23,923 nucleotides of DNA from a virus: IMG/VR virus record IMGVR_UViG_3300037847_002921, positions 769 to 24,691 of that record. One strand, written 5' to 3'. The notes beneath the pieces were generated by a model, which saw only the letters and a program-made list of their open reading frames with translations, was not told the DNA's origin and made no database searches. Both the position numbers and the translations under genes were made by a program. This document shows, in pieces, positions 7,678 to 15,097 of this stretch (position 1 is the stretch's first letter; each line of letters begins with the position of its first letter).

Positions 7678-8304
7678 ATGAAGTCAAAATGGTTGATAGA
7701 GGAGCGAATGAAAGTCGAAGAAGACCCTGTTGCTTTGGAGATTCTGAGATGGGTTGTAGAGAGTCCGGAGTGTCCTCTTTGCAATCACCCTCAAAGAAAG
7801 GACTTCGAGTTTTTAGTTGCAAATGGAACACAATCCCCTCCGTATCTTGAGTCTAAACACGGTTGGCCGGATGGTATCGTAGAAGAACACATGAAAGAAC
7901 ACATTACCTACGATGCAAAAGAAGCAGAGCAGGTAGAGGAGGCAAGGTCTGAGGCAATATCTACCTTAGATATGGCAGAGGATGTCTTCTCTCGTATCCA
8001 ACAGTGGTTGGATGAATGGGAGGAGTTGAAAGAGGAGGAGGGCATATCGAGAGAGTGGTTATCAGAAGCAACAAAACTGGTCGCTGCCGGTAATCAATCA
8101 CTCAAACTCATAGGTACTCTCAAGAAAGAGATAGGTGTAGATTCACAATTGATGCTTGCACATCAGCAAGTACAGGGTATACTCGGTGTAGTTGTAGATG
8201 TTTTGCAAGAACACCCGCAACTGATGAACACTATGGAGTTGAGATTGGCTTCATTGAAAGCCCCCTCCTCTACAATCGAGGCGGACTTCGAGGTGATTGA
8301 GTGA
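7678..8304 (+). CDS. Zinc-finger/HTH protein, possible small terminase subunit
   Basis: The 208-residue protein carries C32-x2-C35 and R40, then H71-x3-H75 (CPLCNHPQRKDFE ... VEEHMKEH). This C2H2-like pattern with a short helix-turn-helix between the pairs is common in putative phage small terminases and related DNA-binding proteins. The rest is acidic, helical and partly coiled coil, which would suit an oligomer. The start has AGGTGAT at 7668-7674, matching the archaeal 16S rRNA 3' end. It is the first gene after the junction and is coupled to the next gene by a GTGA overlap. No large terminase lies nearby, so the terminase call rests on the motif alone; a regulatory DNA-binding protein is the alternative. 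Confidence 0.4.
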   Translation: MKSKWLIEERMKVEEDPVALEILRWVVESPECPLCNHPQRKDFEFLVANGTQSPPYLESKHGWPDGIVEEHMKEHITYDAKEAEQVEEARSEAISTLDMAEDVFSRIQQWLDEWEELKEEEGISREWLSEATKLVAAGNQSLKLIGTLKKEIGVDSQLMLAHQQVQGILGVVVDVLQEHPQLMNTMELRLASLKAPSSTIEADFEVIE

Positions 8305-8624
8305 GTGCCGGAGAGCCAGTGAAATGGAGAGTCCATTTCAATCAATTAATTGCAAGACCCATCCCCAAGAAAGAGTATCCTAAACTCATAGATAAGATGC
8401 TCGATGACGGTCTGATATGCTTACTTACACCGACTGGCTATCAGTGGTATTGCGGTAGATACAGGGTGTCTGCTACTGCCGTCAGAGAGATGTGGAATCT
8501 ATCTTCGTCACAATGGAGGAGATTCATGGAGTGGGTTTATATTCACGACCCCTTCTCACGTATTCCGGAGGAACGTGAGCATGGCGAAGAAGTATCGGAA
8601 AGACGCAGTGAGGAAAGCAGTTGA
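8301..8624 (+). CDS. Hypothetical 107-residue protein
   Basis: I do not recognise this protein. It starts at GTG 8301, overlapping the previous stop as GTGA, with AGGTGA at 8291-8296 as ribosome binding site, so it is probably translated by coupling. It is basic and Trp-rich in the middle (YQWYCGRY, LSSSQWRRFMEWVY) and ends in a charged Glu/Arg/Ser tail that overlaps the next gene by 44 bases. The region around residues 50-80 could form a small helix-turn-helix, but the evidence is weak. Its place among DNA-binding and replication genes suggests a nucleic-acid or regulatory role. Confidence 0.6.
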   Translation: MSAGEPVKWRVHFNQLIARPIPKKEYPKLIDKMLDDGLICLLTPTGYQWYCGRYRVSATAVREMWNLSSSQWRRFMEWVYIHDPFSRIPEEREHGEEVSERRSEESS

Positions 8625-8823
8625 GAATTGGAGACGAAGTGAGTGGTTCTCTGCTAATGACATACTTGACTTCGCTCTTACCCACTCCAGTCAGCCGAAG
8701 GGTGGGTTCAGTGTTTACACTGTATCAAGGTTTCTTTCGATGATGGAATACAAAGGGCAAATAACATCTAAGAGTGAGAATGGTATCAAGATGTATAGGA
8801 GGAAAGAAACATGGGATGTGTAA
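8581..8823 (+). CDS. Small winged-helix DNA-binding protein
   Basis: I choose ATG 8581 (80 residues) over GTG 8575 because GGAGG at 8567-8571 is 9 bases from the ATG but only 3 from the GTG. After a basic start the pattern is that of a winged helix: WFSANDILDFAL as helices 1-2, YTVSRFLSMMEYKG as recognition helix, and ITSKSENGIKMYRR as wing. A second small protein in the same array (13740-13970) has a similar SANxI opening. It may regulate viral or host transcription; no specific family is recognised. It overlaps the previous gene by 44 bases and the next by 13. Confidence 0.6.
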   Translation: MAKKYRKDAVRKAVENWRRSEWFSANDILDFALTHSSQPKGGFSVYTVSRFLSMMEYKGQITSKSENGIKMYRRKETWDV

Positions 8824-9464
8824 TATTTACAAATGAACCTGCAACTTATGAGAAAGGCGAAGTGGTTTATCTTGGCAACAGACTTAGCCAACCACCAGTA
8901 AGAGAGAACGTGACTTACTTTCTCGATTCTATCATAACTAAAGAAGAAGCAGAGATGCTCGCTCGTTACGTTCCTTATCGTCTCGTAGTTACTTGCAAAA
9001 GAAAGCCACGCTTCGAGGGCAGTGACGATGTGTTGATTTCGTGGAAAGAAAAACCCAAGACCAATCTTTCGCGCTTGTTAGGTGGTATTAAGAAATATCC
9101 ACAAAGACAATTTATCCATGAAAGACTTACAAATGCCCCAATCCCCTACTTGCTAACGGCATTGAAAGGAGGAGTGGCAGACATAGATTTTTGGAGATTG
9201 TTGGGTGCAAGTAATCTGATTCTCCCCGATTCATACACACGTTCTTTGTTTGCATACGGTATTGATGCAAGCACTGAGTCTATGCCTCTTGCAAAACTTG
9301 CAACAGAGAAAGAACCCATACTCGGTATGCGTTCATCCGATAGACATATCCATACTATCTTGCAACACGATGTTGCATTTGCAAATGAAGTTAGAGAAAA
9401 AAGTATAGAATCCTTACCTAAAGGTATGAAAAAGAAAAAGGAGGTGGATGCGTGGCTGATATAG
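8811..9464 (+). CDS. Unrecognised 217-residue protein, possible clamp-loader partner
   Basis: The start ATG 8811 has a full AGGAGG at 8797-8802. I do not recognise the family. The N-terminal 90 residues look like an alpha/beta fold (ITKEEAEMLARYVPYRLVVTC, then DDVLISWKEKP). The rest is helical with basic residues (NLSRLLGGIKKYPQRQF, LLTALKGGVADIDFWRLLGA) and a Lys-rich end. An order of an alpha/beta domain followed by a helical collar resembles clamp-loader delta-type subunits. The window has an RFC small subunit but no large subunit, so this is a candidate partner in the manner of T4 gp62. That idea is only inference; the sequence shows no ATPase motif. Confidence 0.55.
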   Translation: MGCVIFTNEPATYEKGEVVYLGNRLSQPPVRENVTYFLDSIITKEEAEMLARYVPYRLVVTCKRKPRFEGSDDVLISWKEKPKTNLSRLLGGIKKYPQRQFIHERLTNAPIPYLLTALKGGVADIDFWRLLGASNLILPDSYTRSLFAYGIDASTESMPLAKLATEKEPILGMRSSDRHIHTILQHDVAFANEVREKSIESLPKGMKKKKEVDAWLI

Positions 9465-9628
9465 TAGGAGCGTTTTTCATTATGGTTACAATATGGATTG
9501 CTTGGTTGATTATTTGCTACATGACTATACCGATTTACGTTGCACTGCGCCATTCTCACGAAATAGGTGGGGCAGATGTAGCCCACCAAGAAGATATGGT
9601 GTGGTCTGCGGCCTTTCAAAACCAATAA
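9452..9628 (+). CDS. Small single-pass membrane protein (58 aa)
   Basis: A GTG at 9452 is preceded at ideal distance by GGAGG (9440-9444), and the frame ends at TAA 9626-9628. Residues 4-31 form one long hydrophobic segment (FFIMVTIWIAWLIICYM within it), followed by a short hydrophilic tail with several His, Glu and Asp. It overlaps the end of the previous gene by 13 bases in another frame. Small membrane proteins in early viral regions can act on the host envelope or anchor replication complexes, but nothing here says which. The strong ribosome binding site and the absence of another gene in this stretch are the main reasons to believe it. Confidence 0.65.
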   Translation: MADIVGAFFIMVTIWIAWLIICYMTIPIYVALRHSHEIGGADVAHQEDMVWSAAFQNQ

Positions 9629-9653
9629 TATAGTGCAAACATTTGCAAATAAC

Positions 9654-10058
9654 ATGATGAGTGCGAACAATAGGCGACTAAGGCGTATGGTCGTGGATAT
9701 ACTATACGAAAAGGGCGCACTTACAAGGGTAGAAATTGCAAAAGAATTAGCAGAGAAACGCTCACTCAGAGAAGTACCGAGCGACAATTCCCTTTCATCC
9801 GTTCTTGCAAAAAATGTTCAGATAGAGTGCGTTGACTACGCAGTGGTAGAGAAGTTAAATGGTAGCAAAACTAAACACATGGTGTTCGACATAAGGAGAG
9901 ATTTGATACATGATAAAGATGACATCCCACTTACAAGACCTATCTCCTGTATGACTGGTGCTGAAAAAAGAAAGGCCGAGAGATGTGAAAGGTGTGGTCG
10001 GCAAAGAATAATGCCCGAAGAAGGGCAACCCTGTCTGCATTGTAGAAGGGGTTTATAG
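9654..10058 (+). CDS. Winged-helix plus zinc-ribbon protein
   Basis: The frame is open from GTG 9633. I prefer ATG 9654 (134 residues) because the protein becomes well formed there, but neither start has a clear ribosome binding site. The N-terminal half looks like a winged helix (RRMVVDILYEKGALTRVEIAKELAE as first helices). The C-terminus has a zinc ribbon with C111-x2-C114 and C127-x2-C130 (CERCGRQ ... PCLHC). DNA or RNA binding is likely, probably as a transcriptional regulator. I recognise no family. It is followed after 23 bases by the nucleotide kinase gene. Confidence 0.6.
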   Translation: MMSANNRRLRRMVVDILYEKGALTRVEIAKELAEKRSLREVPSDNSLSSVLAKNVQIECVDYAVVEKLNGSKTKHMVFDIRRDLIHDKDDIPLTRPISCMTGAEKRKAERCERCGRQRIMPEEGQPCLHCRRGL

Positions 10059-10081
10059 GGAAGAAAGTTGCCCGTCATCCT

Positions 10082-10645
10082 ATGGAGAATACTATCATCA
10101 TAGGAATATCGGGGAAGATGAGAAGTGGGAAAACTACTCTTGCTCATAGATTGAAAGAACATTTTGACAACAGCCAAGTATACTCCTTTGCTGATGCAGT
10201 AAGGAGAGAAGTTGCAAGTGCTATATGTCAGACCGCAGAAGAAAGAAAGGCTTGGGATTCGTTATTAATTAATGACAAGGAGAAGGCTCGCGTATTGTTG
10301 CAAGGTTGGGGTGGCACAAAGAGGCTACTGTTCGGTAAAGATTATTGGCTCAAGAAAACCTTTGATGCAATCAACTTATGTGGTTATGACATAGTAATCA
10401 TAGATGATGTAAGATATTGGAATGAGATGATGCACGTAAACAAGAGGGGTATGTGCATACGACTGGAATGCGATAGGCATGAATTGTTCGAGCGAGGGGC
10501 TACTCCCGATGGTCTTTCCCATGAAAGCGAGAGAGACTTGAACCACACACATTTTGAGCAACACATAGACACTTCCAAGTTAAATGAATACGATACATTC
10601 ATCGAGGCTCTGAGAATCATAGAGGCGAAGGGGATATTGGAATGA
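10082..10645 (+). CDS. Deoxynucleoside monophosphate kinase
   Basis: The 187-residue protein has a P-loop GISGKMRSGKTT with G11, G16, K17 and T18. It then has the pattern typical of viral dNMP kinases: SFADAVRREV, LLQGWGGTKR, FGKDYW and a strand ending in IIDDVRYWNEM. The enzyme transfers phosphate from ATP to dNMPs, supplying dNDPs for viral DNA synthesis; T4 gp1 is the best known viral example. The length fits the family. The stop overlaps the start of the RFC gene (ATGA), which ties nucleotide supply to the replisome genes. A thymidylate or adenylate kinase is a less likely alternative, because the DVR motif is characteristic of the dNMP kinase group. Confidence 0.8.
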   Translation: MENTIIIGISGKMRSGKTTLAHRLKEHFDNSQVYSFADAVRREVASAICQTAEERKAWDSLLINDKEKARVLLQGWGGTKRLLFGKDYWLKKTFDAINLCGYDIVIIDDVRYWNEMMHVNKRGMCIRLECDRHELFERGATPDGLSHESERDLNHTHFEQHIDTSKLNEYDTFIEALRIIEAKGILE

Positions 10646-11583
10646 GTGGTTGGAACAATCTATGGTGTGAGAAATACAGACCGGAGACGTTAGACGATGT
10701 TGTGGGACAGGACTTGATAGTCTCCCAACTAAAGAACGCGCCCGAAATGAATTATTTATTTCACAGTGCAGAAGCGGGGACGGGAAAGACAAGTCTTGCA
10801 AGAGCGTTGGCAAGAGATTTGGGATACACTATCCATGAGTTTAACGCTTCGACCAAAGAAAGTAGAGGCATAGAGTTTGTTGAACAAGACGTTATGCCAT
10901 TAGTTGCACTTAACAATCCCCGTATGGTAATATTGTTAGACGAAGCAGACCAACTTACAACTGCCGCGCAGTCCGCCTTGAAAGGTGTGATAGAGAATGC
11001 GAGTTGTATTTTCATTCTTACTTGCAACGACCTAAACAAGATTAGTGTGTGGTTGCAATCAAGATGTTTGTTGCAACGCTTCGATGCTATAGATGATGAG
11101 CAGATACTTGCAAGACTTACTTACATTATGAAACAAGAAGGTAAGTGGGTGGACTACAAACATTTGCAACGCATCATACGCGCACATACGGGCGACCTAA
11201 GAAACTCCATCAATGCCTTGCAAGCAGTGGCGTGTCTTTCAGAAGAAGATAGAGAGACCTACACCCTGTTACTTGCAAGTGATGGATTCGATGTTCACAG
11301 ATTCCTAAACATCTGCTTTAGGGATAAAGATATAGACAGTGCAGTAGCACTATTTGCAAACAGAGACCCAAGACTTACAATAAGAGAAGTCTTTGAGTTT
11401 GCAACAAATAACCCCTCCCCCAACTCAGATAATGTGATGGTAGTCATAGAGGCATCCATCGTATCTGAGAGGGATTTGATAAACGGAGTCCTACCCGAAG
11501 TAGTAGTATGGAATTATTGTCGCATACTCTGTTCGGGGTTTATAGGGAGAACAGATTTAGGACAGAATAACCCAAAAAGGTGA
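10642..11583 (+). CDS. Replication factor C small subunit (clamp-loader ATPase)
   Basis: The 313-residue AAA+ protein starts with the RFC box WCEKYRPETLDDVVGQD. Walker A is at 43-50 (AEAGTGKT, first Gly replaced by Ala). An NASTKESRGI segment equals the usual NASDERGI. Walker B is DEAD 100-103, sensor 1 is TCN at 127-129, and the SRC arginine-finger motif is at 140-142. The rest is the helical collar. RFC opens the PCNA ring and loads it on primer ends using ATP. Archaeal hosts use a small and a large subunit; only the small one is seen here, so a homo-oligomer, a host large subunit or the 217-residue protein at 8811 may complete it. The start overlaps the kinase stop and the end overlaps the next gene's start region. 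Confidence 0.92.
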   Translation: MSGWNNLWCEKYRPETLDDVVGQDLIVSQLKNAPEMNYLFHSAEAGTGKTSLARALARDLGYTIHEFNASTKESRGIEFVEQDVMPLVALNNPRMVILLDEADQLTTAAQSALKGVIENASCIFILTCNDLNKISVWLQSRCLLQRFDAIDDEQILARLTYIMKQEGKWVDYKHLQRIIRAHTGDLRNSINALQAVACLSEEDRETYTLLLASDGFDVHRFLNICFRDKDIDSAVALFANRDPRLTIREVFEFATNNPSPNSDNVMVVIEASIVSERDLINGVLPEVVVWNYCRILCSGFIGRTDLGQNNPKR

Positions 11584-11588
11584 GAAAA

Positions 11589-12800
11589 ATGGATAACACA
11601 ATGTTAGAAAGAGTAGCGAAGAATATTGGTTGCACATCAGAGCAACTACTGAAAGAGGTTGGAGTAGCGGAGGATACTCATAAGGCTAACCTAATATCAG
11701 CCGGCAAAAGTGCAGAAGACGCAGACGCGATTTGTCTACGCATGGCAGCAACAGTTGTAAGAAAGAAGTTGGCTTCATTATCTGCAAGCGGTTGCAAGAA
11801 TTACGAAGGCGTGTTTGTAAGCGTTCCACGTGCGAAGGACTTTGCTGAGTTGTCATACAAGAAAATGGCTAACCAGTTAGAGACACTACCTGCAAGTGGT
11901 ATCAACAACTTAGTTTCGATGGGTAGTATCATGTTCTACGAGCCTAATGGTAACGGTGGATACACAAGACTTGCAAATCCAAGTTTGTTAAACAAGACTG
12001 TGTTTGCAGAGGGTACAAGAACAGATGATGTAGATGTACTCCCAAAGAACAGTATGGGTATCTCCGGTGGTAGGGCTTTCTGTTTGATTTGGAACAACAA
12101 TATGCCTAACTATCCAAGCGGTGACGCTAATTTCAGATACGGTGCGGCAAGACCACTCAATGAACCGGAAAGAACATCCGCTTTCTATGGCCGATTAGCC
12201 GGAACAACAGACGACTTGCAACTAATGCAGGTTGTTGCATCCGGAAAACTAAGCAGGGCATCACCACCTACATTTACCGCAGGTACTATCGCGGCAAGGG
12301 CTAACAGAGACGGTAGCAAACTGTATCTAAAAGATGGTGTCAGCGAGTTTGTAGCAGATGAAGCGGTACAGAATATCTTTGAGGGAGACCCTTCTACATG
12401 GGATATTGATGGCTTCGACATCACATATGTTCAGTCACTTGATGACATCCCTTCATTCCTTGAGGCTATTGAGCCGAGCAGAAAGTGGGATGCTTTAGCA
12501 GTGATGGACTTAGAGGTTATTCACATAGACCCAAGAGAGCGCGGTGGATTCGTTGTATCTCTCGGAGACATGGATTACACATCTCTATCAATGCCTATTG
12601 ACCTATGGATTCCGGCTTCACAAGAGAACCTTGTTGATTTCGGAGTAGGTAGTGTCCTTACTGTCTTGGGTAGTGCATGGGTAGGCAGAGAGGGGGACTC
12701 AAGGCTAACACCTACTGGTTGGTTCGTCAAGACATCTATCTCGGCTACGCCTGTCGAAGCCGACATGGATGAGTCAGACTTAGTAGAGGGGTGGGGTTGA
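11589..12800 (+). CDS. Probable single-stranded DNA-binding protein with acidic tail
   Basis: ATG 11589 (403 residues) is chosen over GTG 11580 because AGGTGA at 11578-11583 lies five bases before it. No family is certain. The C-terminal third looks like an OB-fold (PIDLWIPASQENLVDFGVG, then LTVLGSAWVG and TPTGWFVKTS). It ends in a short acidic tail with a final aromatic (EADMDESDLVEGWG), the layout of many phage and bacterial SSBs, where the tail recruits partners. The middle may hold another OB-fold. Its place between the clamp loader and the RecA-like ATPase fits an RPA/SSB role in covering single strands. It contains few TTGCAA copies in its second half compared with its neighbours. Confidence 0.5.
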   Translation: MDNTMLERVAKNIGCTSEQLLKEVGVAEDTHKANLISAGKSAEDADAICLRMAATVVRKKLASLSASGCKNYEGVFVSVPRAKDFAELSYKKMANQLETLPASGINNLVSMGSIMFYEPNGNGGYTRLANPSLLNKTVFAEGTRTDDVDVLPKNSMGISGGRAFCLIWNNNMPNYPSGDANFRYGAARPLNEPERTSAFYGRLAGTTDDLQLMQVVASGKLSRASPPTFTAGTIAARANRDGSKLYLKDGVSEFVADEAVQNIFEGDPSTWDIDGFDITYVQSLDDIPSFLEAIEPSRKWDALAVMDLEVIHIDPRERGGFVVSLGDMDYTSLSMPIDLWIPASQENLVDFGVGSVLTVLGSAWVGREGDSRLTPTGWFVKTSISATPVEADMDESDLVEGWG

Positions 12801-13777
12801 TGGCTTGGGGGCAAAACACCCAAACTACCCCGCCTAAGTCTGCGGGAGAGGAGGCACAGTATGGCAGGGAATACTATGCAAATCTCCTAACACAGAGAAG
12901 GGAAAACCATTTTCCCATCCGCATTTCCGCAGTAGGTAAAGAGAATACTTGCAAGAGTAGTCTTCTTACAGAAATGGCACTCAAGGTAACAGACAAAGAA
13001 GTTGCAATTATTGACGTAGACAATTCTGCAACTCAGTCCATTCTTGTAAATTATCCACATGAGATGCACAGAATTAGAATAATTCCTATCTTCGATGAAT
13101 CCGATTCGTCTCTATTTAACGATGACAACACTACAAACTGGGTTGCTCTTGTTGAAAAGATGGCGTGGTACATCCGCCTTATCGGTGAAGAAGTTGCAAA
13201 TGGCAACATAGGTGCAGTAATCCTTGATGGATGCTCTACTTTCCTAAAATGGTGCGAGTTTAGCATGACCGAAGTTTTGCTAAATCGTGGTATCATCAAA
13301 GAAGAAGGCGAGAGATTCAATCAAGCCGAATGGCGTGTAAGAAATCAACTATACAGAGATGTAATTAACAGAGCGCATCAGTTGCAAGTACCGTTTGTAG
13401 GCTACACTTTCCACTTGAAAGATGTAAAAGAGTGGATGGATGTAGGTGGAGGTCAGAAAGGTCTGATGAAAGTCGGAGAGACCCCCGAATGGGAGAATGG
13501 TACAAAGAGACTTTTCTCGCAACAGATTTGGCTTACAAGATACAGTAAAGATGGAGATATTGCGGCAGGTGTGGCCTCAGATAAGAGTCTTGAAGACAAC
13601 GAATGGGTTGTTAGGGCTACTATCAATGAGATGAAAGGCATGAATCAAGAACACTTAGGGACAACACACGATGTTCTAAAGATTAGTGATGGTAAGGCTG
13701 AATGGTTTGGTCTGCCGTTCCTAAAGTGGGGTGAAGAACATGAGGAGAAACCTGTTCGTAAAGAAGTGGATTCTTGA
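12800..13777 (+). CDS. RecA/RadA-like (Sak4-type) P-loop ATPase with unusual Walker A
   Basis: I choose ATG 12800 (325 residues), which overlaps the previous stop as TGATG; GTG 12791 is an alternative. The core is a RecA-fold ATPase: P-loop at 46-53 (GKENTCKS), strand VAIIDVD at 68-74, Walker B VILDG ending at D143, and a later strand LQVPFVGYTFHLKD as in phage Sak4 single-strand annealing proteins. The invariant Gly before the P-loop Lys is replaced by Cys51. The long DNA-binding N-terminal domain of cellular RadA is absent, so this is a core-only recombinase. It likely pairs DNA strands with the SSB-like protein encoded just before it. Pure ATPase partner roles cannot be ruled out. Confidence 0.65.
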   Translation: MAWGQNTQTTPPKSAGEEAQYGREYYANLLTQRRENHFPIRISAVGKENTCKSSLLTEMALKVTDKEVAIIDVDNSATQSILVNYPHEMHRIRIIPIFDESDSSLFNDDNTTNWVALVEKMAWYIRLIGEEVANGNIGAVILDGCSTFLKWCEFSMTEVLLNRGIIKEEGERFNQAEWRVRNQLYRDVINRAHQLQVPFVGYTFHLKDVKEWMDVGGGQKGLMKVGETPEWENGTKRLFSQQIWLTRYSKDGDIAAGVASDKSLEDNEWVVRATINEMKGMNQEHLGTTHDVLKISDGKAEWFGLPFLKWGEEHEEKPVRKEVDS

Positions 13778-13970
13778 GGTTCTAAGGGATAGTGAGAAAC
13801 CTTTATCGGCAAACGCTATCGTGGTACGAATCAAAGAGATGAGGCGCAAGGAATCCCCTTGTGAGCCTCGTATCTCCTCTGTAAAAGTATGCAAGGTAGC
13901 AGTTGGTATGCCCGAAGTAAAAAGAGTCAGAGACCACAAGAGAGACGGATTTTTGTATAGTATCAAATAA
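13740..13970 (+). CDS. Small winged-helix protein
   Basis: The open frame can start at GTG 13731 or ATG 13740. I prefer the ATG because the GGGGTGA stretch at 13727-13733 is then well placed. It overlaps the preceding ATPase gene by 38 bases. The 76-residue product is basic and reads as a winged helix: KKWILEVLRDSEKPLSANAI as first helices, ISSVKVCKVAVG as recognition helix, and VKRVRDHKRDGFLYSI as wing. It resembles in layout the small protein at 8581-8823. Its target is unknown. Confidence 0.55.
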   Translation: MRRNLFVKKWILEVLRDSEKPLSANAIVVRIKEMRRKESPCEPRISSVKVCKVAVGMPEVKRVRDHKRDGFLYSIK

Positions 13971-13983
13971 GGAGGATTGAAGA

Positions 13984-14814
13984 ATGAGATTTGAAAAGAA
14001 GCATTTAGTTACACTGTTAAAAGCAAACAAAAGAGAAGCGTTTATCGGAAAGAAGAAAACGCCACAATGCGAAACTTGCATTATAGAAGCGGTTGGTACT
14101 AAAGCAGTGACTCGTAACATAGTAAAGGATGGTGTTACAACTCTCCACCGACTTACAGTGCCTATAATTAGCAAAGTAAATGATGATGAAACCATACCAG
14201 TTGCAAGTATAGATGACTTGCTCGGTGCTTTGAAACACCATAATTGTCCTGTGCATATCACTAATAACGATGGTAAGATAAGAGTTGCAAGTCAAAACAA
14301 ACAAACGACTCTGATTTCTTCTGCAAACGCATTTGCGTATTCGGGAGCAAGAGTTACAATTGACGAACAGTTGCAAAAGGCTATTGAGATTATGGCAAGA
14401 ATAGATTTGTTCACCCTAAACACTTACACCACATTGAAGGGTGAAAAGCACAGTGCTAATATCACAATCACTTGTGATACTGATAAGTTGCAAGATGCTT
14501 TGCAAACCAACTCTATGAACAATCAAAACTACCCTACTGTAAGGCTTGTTGCAAACGGTAACAAGTTATTCATTACTACTGGTGATGAGATGAAAGGTCA
14601 GACTATGACGCAGATAGGGGATGATGTAGACGGGCATGAGTTTGATTACGAGTTTGGTGGGGGATTGGATAATATACCACTGGATTATTTTTTGGGTGAT
14701 GAAACAAAAATAAGTATCTTCGATTTCCACGATATAAACGGGATGGTAGTCTTCGGATTTAGCGGTATATCGGACTTCTTTATTGTTCTTGGTAAGAGGT
14801 ATGAGCATGACTAA
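13984..14814 (+). CDS. Probable PCNA-fold DNA sliding clamp
   Basis: ATG 13984 has GGAGG at 13971-13975. The 276-residue protein is close to the length of PCNA and T4 gp45. It has the alternating strand-helix pattern of a clamp: IDDLLGALKHHNCPVHITNNDG at the end of domain 1, CDTDKLQDALQTNS as the helix opening domain 2, then VRLVANGNKLFITTGD. It closes with strands VVFGFSGISDFFIVLG, equivalent to the last strands of a clamp. A clamp would encircle DNA as a trimer and tether PolB. The presence of RFC and PolB in the same array makes a clamp expected. Sequence similarity to known clamps is low, so the call rests on layout and context. Confidence 0.6.
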   Translation: MRFEKKHLVTLLKANKREAFIGKKKTPQCETCIIEAVGTKAVTRNIVKDGVTTLHRLTVPIISKVNDDETIPVASIDDLLGALKHHNCPVHITNNDGKIRVASQNKQTTLISSANAFAYSGARVTIDEQLQKAIEIMARIDLFTLNTYTTLKGEKHSANITITCDTDKLQDALQTNSMNNQNYPTVRLVANGNKLFITTGDEMKGQTMTQIGDDVDGHEFDYEFGGGLDNIPLDYFLGDETKISIFDFHDINGMVVFGFSGISDFFIVLGKRYEHD

Positions 14815-15097
14815 GGTTACTTGCAAAAGCGGTTGCCACTTCCACATAGCACCACCAATAAACACACCAGTAACCTATGCGTGTCCTCATTGCAACAGAC
14901 ATTACAGTGTTACTCTCGTCATGTATGAGAGCCAACCGATAGGTGTCTATAAAGACCCAATATGGTTAGAAGAACAGTACATTTTAGAGGGTAAAACTAT
15001 GGATGAAATAGCACAAGAATGTAATGTTACTGCTATGACTATCAATAACTGGTTGGTAAAACACAATATACCTACAAGAGAGAGAGGGAGAAGATGA
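14807..15097 (+). CDS. Zinc-ribbon plus helix-turn-helix protein
   Basis: Of the two possible starts, ATG 14801 and ATG 14807, the second is better spaced from AAGAGGT (14794-14800). The 96-residue product has an N-terminal zinc ribbon, C6-x3-C10 and C26-x2-C29. It then has a clear HTH (WLEEQYILEGKTMDEIAQ, then NVTAMTINNWLVKHNIP) of a kind frequent in phage and haloarchaeal DNA-binding proteins and homing-type elements. It overlaps the clamp gene by 8 bases and the polymerase gene by 4 (ATGA). A viral transcription regulator is the likeliest role. Confidence 0.65.
   Translation: MTKVTCKSGCHFHIAPPINTPVTYACPHCNRHYSVTLVMYESQPIGVYKDPIWLEEQYILEGKTMDEIAQECNVTAMTINNWLVKHNIPTRERGRR

Noticed and set aside
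7323-7784. Minus-strand open frame of 153 codons across the junction
   Set aside because: It is a shadow of the two + strand genes, crosses the composition boundary and has no ribosome binding site or recognisable protein pattern.
9146-9787. Minus-strand open frame of 213 codons
   Set aside because: It lies opposite four well-supported + strand genes with good starts, and its translation is Ser/Phe-rich without domain pattern.
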